NCBI GenBank assembly: GCA_036505615.1
Contig: DASXTB010000130.1
Span: 1 to 9,035 of the forward strand
DNA length: 9,035 nucleotides
Direction: 5' to 3'
Source of the DNA: DASXTB01 sp036505615
GTDB taxonomy: Bacteria > Acidobacteriota > UBA6911 > JACQSX01
The position numbers and the translations under genes were made by a program. Shown here in pieces: positions 6,118-9,035 of the stretch. The notes under the pieces are model-generated. The model was not told the origin of the DNA, ran no database searches, and was given only the letters and a program-made list of their open reading frames with translations. Numbering within the stretch: position 1 is the first letter of the stretch; every line of letters begins with the position of its first letter.

Positions 6118-6825
6118 CTAGCTCAGAAAGAACAGCGTAAATTCTGGAAGGTTGAATTGCTGGCGGATTTTTCGTTTGATAAAATTTTGCTCAATGCGCG
6201 AGTACATTCCAGGCGCGACTTTCTTTTTGTAAATCTTGAGTTCCTGTTTTGCCTCCTTCTGGAATTGCTTCAATTTTGACTCATCCAGAGCCTGCTGCGC
6301 CGCATCCAACAGTATCGAGTCGCACGTCTGGAGGGTGTCTTCAATATCCGCTATCGGCGGACCTTTGCCCGCTTCGATCTCTTGCAGCAGTTCTGCCATC
6401 ATTCTGCGTGCTCTCGCAACGGATTCGGAATCAGAAAGCGTCTTGGCAGTGGCGTCCAATTGGCGCTGCAGGTCACTTAGCGCTTCGAGCAGCTTCGCGC
6501 GAGAATCACCATCAATGTGGCCGTGCTTGACTTCGCCGCCATCCTCTCTTGGTTCGCCCACTCTTGCCAGCCGGTATTCTTCAAAACACTCCATCACCGA
6601 AGGCTGACAATAAAAAACTGAATTGACGCGCTGTTGAGTCCCCCGGGCCCGGTGTTTGGCAAATGCACGATCGATTCCCCTGAAAACAACGTGCAGCGGA
6701 ATCCCTGACTGCTTCCAGCTCTCGATCAAACTCCAATCCAGGGGCGAGACCAACATGTGCTTGCCGCGTCGTTTAACGAAATATTCCTCAATTTCAGTGA
6801 AGTAATTGTAGTAGCGGTGGTCCAT
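6118..6825 (-). CDS. Uncharacterised 235-residue protein downstream of coaX
   Basis: I do not recognise a named family. Residues 1-90 look like a compact folded domain, with YYNYFTEIEEYFVKRRG then SPLDWSLIESWKQSGIPLHV and FRGIDRAFAKHR. The helix pattern is reminiscent of a helix-turn-helix or other nucleic-acid-binding module, but this is only an impression. Residues about 105-150 are Leu/Ala/Glu-rich with coiled-coil character (SRAKLLEALSDLQRQLDAT). The C-terminal third is strongly basic and helical (KEAKQELKIYKKKV, then NFIKRKIRQQF) and ends in a short hydrophobic FTLFFLS. There is no signal peptide or membrane helix, so it is probably cytoplasmic. It starts 49 bases after the coaX stop and is probably co-transcribed with it. 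The ATG at 6825 has no obvious Shine-Dalgarno. Codon use and the intact frame support a real gene. Confidence 0.8.
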   Translation of the reverse strand: MDHRYYNYFTEIEEYFVKRRGKHMLVSPLDWSLIESWKQSGIPLHVVFRGIDRAFAKHRARGTQQRVNSVFYCQPSVMECFEEYRLARVGEPREDGGEVKHGHIDGDSRAKLLEALSDLQRQLDATAKTLSDSESVARARRMMAELLQEIEAGKGPPIADIEDTLQTCDSILLDAAQQALDESKLKQFQKEAKQELKIYKKKVAPGMYSRIEQNFIKRKIRQQFNLPEFTLFFLS

Positions 6826-6846
6826 CGAATACGCGGGGCGAGACCG

Positions 6847-6880
6847 TCAAGGTCGCAGGTTAGTACGTCGAAGGTCAGGA
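6847..6880. repeat. Heptamer-type repeat between coaX and the next gene
   Basis: Read on the minus strand, the spacer just after the coaX stop continues as degenerate 7-base units: TTCGACG, TACTAAC, CTGCGAC, CTTGACG. These share the TGAC/TCGAC core of the repeat inside the coaX 3' end, but in the opposite orientation. The two can pair as GGTCAG/CTGACC around the coaX stop codon. Confidence 0.45.
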
Positions 6881-7792
6881 GTTTTTTGAGCTCTTAGGAT
6901 CTCTGACTTTCTGACCAGGGACTTGTTGACCTCGGACTTGCGCACCTGTGACCTGCTGACCTGTGACCCGTCGAACTGACGCCTTCTGATCTGTGACCTG
7001 CTGACCTGCGACCCGTTGACCCGTGACTTTCTTAAACATCCGCTCGTAAAAAATTCGAAGGCCCTGCAGAGTCAGATCCGGATCCACGTGCTGTACCGCC
7101 GGGAGCTCGGAAATCAGACTGTCGGCCAAGCCGCCGGTCGCGATCATTTTTGCGCCCGGAACCTCAGCACGAATCAGATCAAGAACTCCATTGATCAGGG
7201 AAACATAGCCGTGGAATAGTCCTGATTGCAGGCTCTCGACCGTGGAAGAACCAATGATTTTTTGTGGACGTTTAATCTCCACGCGCGGCAGGCGGGCGGC
7301 GCGCATGAACAGAGCTTCGGCGGAAATTGCCAGGCCCGGAGCAATCACACCACCAAGATATTCTCCGGCGGAAGAAACAACATCGAAGGTGGTGGCCGTC
7401 CCCAGATCGATGATAATTGCGGGCTTGCCGTATCGCTCGACGGCCGCTACGGCGTTGACGATGCGGTCTGCTCCAACATCGGTGACTGGATGGTAGCGGA
7501 TGGGAATCAGCGTCTGTTCCGCAGGATCCACAAAAAAAGGTACCAGCCCGAAATATTCTTCTGTCATTTCGCGAATGCGCGGATTGACGGGCGGCACCAC
7601 GGAAGCGACCACGACTCCCTCAATCCCGCTACGGTCAAGGTTCCAGAGAGAAAAGAGGTTCCGGCACAGAATTCCGTATTCGTCCGCAGTGCGATCGCGC
7701 TGAGTGGTTAGGCGCCAATGCGAAACCAGGCGCTCTTGCTGGAACACGCCCAGCACGCTGTTGGTGTTGCCGATGTCAACTGCTAACAGCAT
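6875..7792 (-). CDS. coaX: Type III pantothenate kinase with repeat-encoded tail
   Basis: This catalyses the ATP-dependent phosphorylation of pantothenate, the first step of coenzyme A synthesis, in the cytoplasm. The type III (CoaX) actin-like fold is shown by the phosphate-binding motif DIGNTN at 6-11, GADR at 107-110 with the catalytic Asp109, DLGTATTFD at 129-137, GGVIAPG at 147-153 and ATGG at 218-221. The enzyme proper ends near residue 255, the usual length for the family. Residues 256-300 are nine pentapeptides of the type VTGQQ, encoded by a 15-bp tandem repeat, and look like an addition rather than a functional domain. The ATG at 7792 overlaps the end of the HD-GYP gene by 17 bases, so translation is probably coupled. 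The Shine-Dalgarno is weak. Confidence 0.95.
   Translation of the reverse strand: MLLAVDIGNTNSVLGVFQQERLVSHWRLTTQRDRTADEYGILCRNLFSLWNLDRSGIEGVVVASVVPPVNPRIREMTEEYFGLVPFFVDPAEQTLIPIRYHPVTDVGADRIVNAVAAVERYGKPAIIIDLGTATTFDVVSSAGEYLGGVIAPGLAISAEALFMRAARLPRVEIKRPQKIIGSSTVESLQSGLFHGYVSLINGVLDLIRAEVPGAKMIATGGLADSLISELPAVQHVDPDLTLQGLRIFYERMFKKVTGQRVAGQQVTDQKASVRRVTGQQVTGAQVRGQQVPGQKVRDPKSSKNS
6893..7027 (-). repeat. 15-bp tandem repeat forming the coaX 3' end
   Basis: Nine consecutive 15-base units are in frame with coaX, with coding-strand consensus near GTCACAGGTCAGCAG. They encode VTGQR, VAGQQ, VTDQK, ASVRR, VTGQQ, VTGAQ, VRGQQ, VPGQK and VRDPK. Each unit is itself two related halves of 7 and 8 bases that share GTCAC/GTCAG. 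The stop codon follows about 15 bases later. Confidence 0.85.
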
Positions 7793-9035
7793 CGGTTTCT
7801 TTGGCCACTTGTCCCTTAAAGCGTTTGATCTTCCCTTCGGCTACCGCTTGCTCCAGCGCGGCGACAACCATGGGATCGAATTTAATACCGGTCATGGATC
7901 GTATGCGTTGAAGAACAAATTCCGTGCTCATGGGTTTCTGGTAGGGACGGAGCGTTGTCATTGCATCAAAGGTATCGGCCACGCTAATAATCCGCGCCAT
8001 AAATGGAATCTGATCGCCCGCAAGCTTCAATGGATATCCGTTGCCATCGATCTGCTCGTGGTGGTGGCGGACGCCGGGGACCACATCCCGCAGCTGGGCG
8101 ATCTTCCCCACAATGTAAGCGCCCTTCTCGGGGTGTTGCTTCATGGCCTCGAATTCCTCGGGCGTAAGAACGTCCGGTTTTTTCAGAATCCGGTCGTCGA
8201 TGCCGATCTTTCCGATGTCATGCAAAAGGCCGGCCAGGCGAAGCTTTTCCAGCGAATCCTCGTCCAGGCCAAGAATTCTTCCCAGGATCAACGCATAGTA
8301 GGTCACCCGTTCAGAGTGACCCTTAGTGTAGGGATCTTTTTCATCGATGGCCGCCGCCAGCGTCTGGATGCTTTCCAAGAACAGCTGCCTGTTCTCCTGG
8401 ACCGCCTGTTGCAGTTTGGTTACGTAATCTTCGATTTTTTCGGCCATCGCATTGAAATTTTCGGCAAATTCGCCAATTTCATTGTTGGCCTGAACGTTCA
8501 CTCGCTCCGAAAAATTCCCGCGCGAGATGGAACGCGTTGTTTGCGCCAGCTGGTTAATCGGCTCGCTGATCCGTCGGGCGAAAAGCCCGCTCAACAAAGC
8601 CGCAAAAATTACAAAGAATGCAATCCAGAAAATCGTCTGGTTCAGCACAGCGCGCACCGGACCAAAAATATCCTGCTCGCTGGCTTCGACAATCACGTGC
8701 CATCGAAGATTCTTGACCGGAACAACAGTGGCCACCAACTGCTCTCCCGTGTTTGGATTGCTGACCAACTTGTTGAACGTCGCCTGAACAGTGTCGCTTT
8801 CGAGTTGCTTTACGATCTGGTGGTAAATTTCCAGCTGTACGGGCCGGTTCGGTTCGGATCGAAAAAAGATGGAGTTCTTCGAATCCAGCAGCAGGACCTC
8901 GTTGTTCCCTACATTGTCCCGGATCGTTGCCCGCAGCGGTTCGATGTCGATGAGCGCCTGAATGACTCCTGTCGGGCCGGAAGCCCCGATGACCGGCTTG
9001 GAAACCAGTAGAACGGTGCGTTTTGATTGCGCCAA
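7776..9035 (-). CDS. HD-GYP c-di-GMP phosphodiesterase with HAMP domain, 5' end cut
   Basis: This is a membrane-bound signalling protein; its N-terminus lies beyond the right edge, and the first visible codon (TTG) is probably internal. The visible 419 residues run as follows. The end of a periplasmic Cache-type sensor (1-125, ending KNLRWHVIVEASEQDIF) is followed by a membrane helix (about 133-154), a HAMP linker (about 152-205), a short coiled coil, and then an HD-GYP domain from about 220. The catalytic set is complete: GHSERV at 239-244, HD at 272-273 in HDIGKIGIDD, His301, HHHEQIDGNGYP at 324-335 and ADTFDAMT at 353-360. It is therefore expected to hydrolyse c-di-GMP in response to an extracytoplasmic ligand. 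Its last 17 bases overlap coaX. Confidence 0.95.
   Translation of the reverse strand: MAQSKRTVLLVSKPVIGASGPTGVIQALIDIEPLRATIRDNVGNNEVLLLDSKNSIFFRSEPNRPVQLEIYHQIVKQLESDTVQATFNKLVSNPNTGEQLVATVVPVKNLRWHVIVEASEQDIFGPVRAVLNQTIFWIAFFVIFAALLSGLFARRISEPINQLAQTTRSISRGNFSERVNVQANNEIGEFAENFNAMAEKIEDYVTKLQQAVQENRQLFLESIQTLAAAIDEKDPYTKGHSERVTYYALILGRILGLDEDSLEKLRLAGLLHDIGKIGIDDRILKKPDVLTPEEFEAMKQHPEKGAYIVGKIAQLRDVVPGVRHHHEQIDGNGYPLKLAGDQIPFMARIISVADTFDAMTTLRPYQKPMSTEFVLQRIRSMTGIKFDPMVVAALEQAVAEGKIKRFKGQVAKETDAVSS

Noticed and set aside
7704..7792. birA-coaX operon arrangement
   Set aside because: The gene upstream of coaX is clearly HD-GYP, not biotin ligase.
7704..9011. Long open frame on the plus strand, 435 codons, opposite the HD-GYP gene
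   Set aside because: Its translation has no recognisable domain, while the opposite strand has a complete HD-GYP motif set. It is an antisense shadow of a GC-biased gene.

Overview
The window looks like chromosomal DNA of a free-living, moderately GC-rich Gram-negative bacterium. Acidobacteriota is the best guess. This rests on the protein style, the HD-GYP/coaX gene order, and intergenic DNA full of degenerate heptamer repeats and short GC-rich hairpins, which I associate from memory with acidobacterial genomes. No rRNA, tRNA or phylogenetic marker in the window proves it.

Layout: positions 1-233 hold a long inverted-repeat element with nested hairpins. Positions 234-364 are a gene-less leader carrying two heptamer-type repeats. 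Positions 365-1600 (+) encode a MacB-type ABC-transporter permease. A second inverted-repeat element (1649-1808) lies between the converging ends of that gene and a minus-strand vapBC-type toxin-antitoxin pair (2607-1850). Upstream of it on the same strand is comEC (5391-2731), the DNA-uptake channel. Then comes a 726-base gene-less stretch (5392-6117) packed with hairpins, including a third inverted-repeat element (5591-5883). The right third is a minus-strand cluster: an HD-GYP c-di-GMP phosphodiesterase cut by the window edge (9035-7776), type III pantothenate kinase coaX (7792-6875, overlapping the former by 17 bases) and an uncharacterised 235-residue protein (6825-6118).

How the genes relate: HD-GYP, coaX and the unknown gene are tightly packed and probably co-transcribed, although second-messenger breakdown and CoA synthesis have no obvious functional link. 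comEC and vapBC read in the same direction but are separated from that cluster by the hairpin region. The permease stands alone, with no ATPase or membrane-fusion gene visible.

The unusual content is non-coding. There are three long near-palindromes of the same architecture but unrelated sequence, a family of short hairpins with a conserved TGAA-type loop and co-varying stems, and a 15-bp tandem repeat that runs into coaX and gives the enzyme a pentapeptide-repeat tail of about 45 residues. The protein-coding genes, apart from the 235-residue unknown, belong to well-known families, and I see no clearly new multi-gene system.
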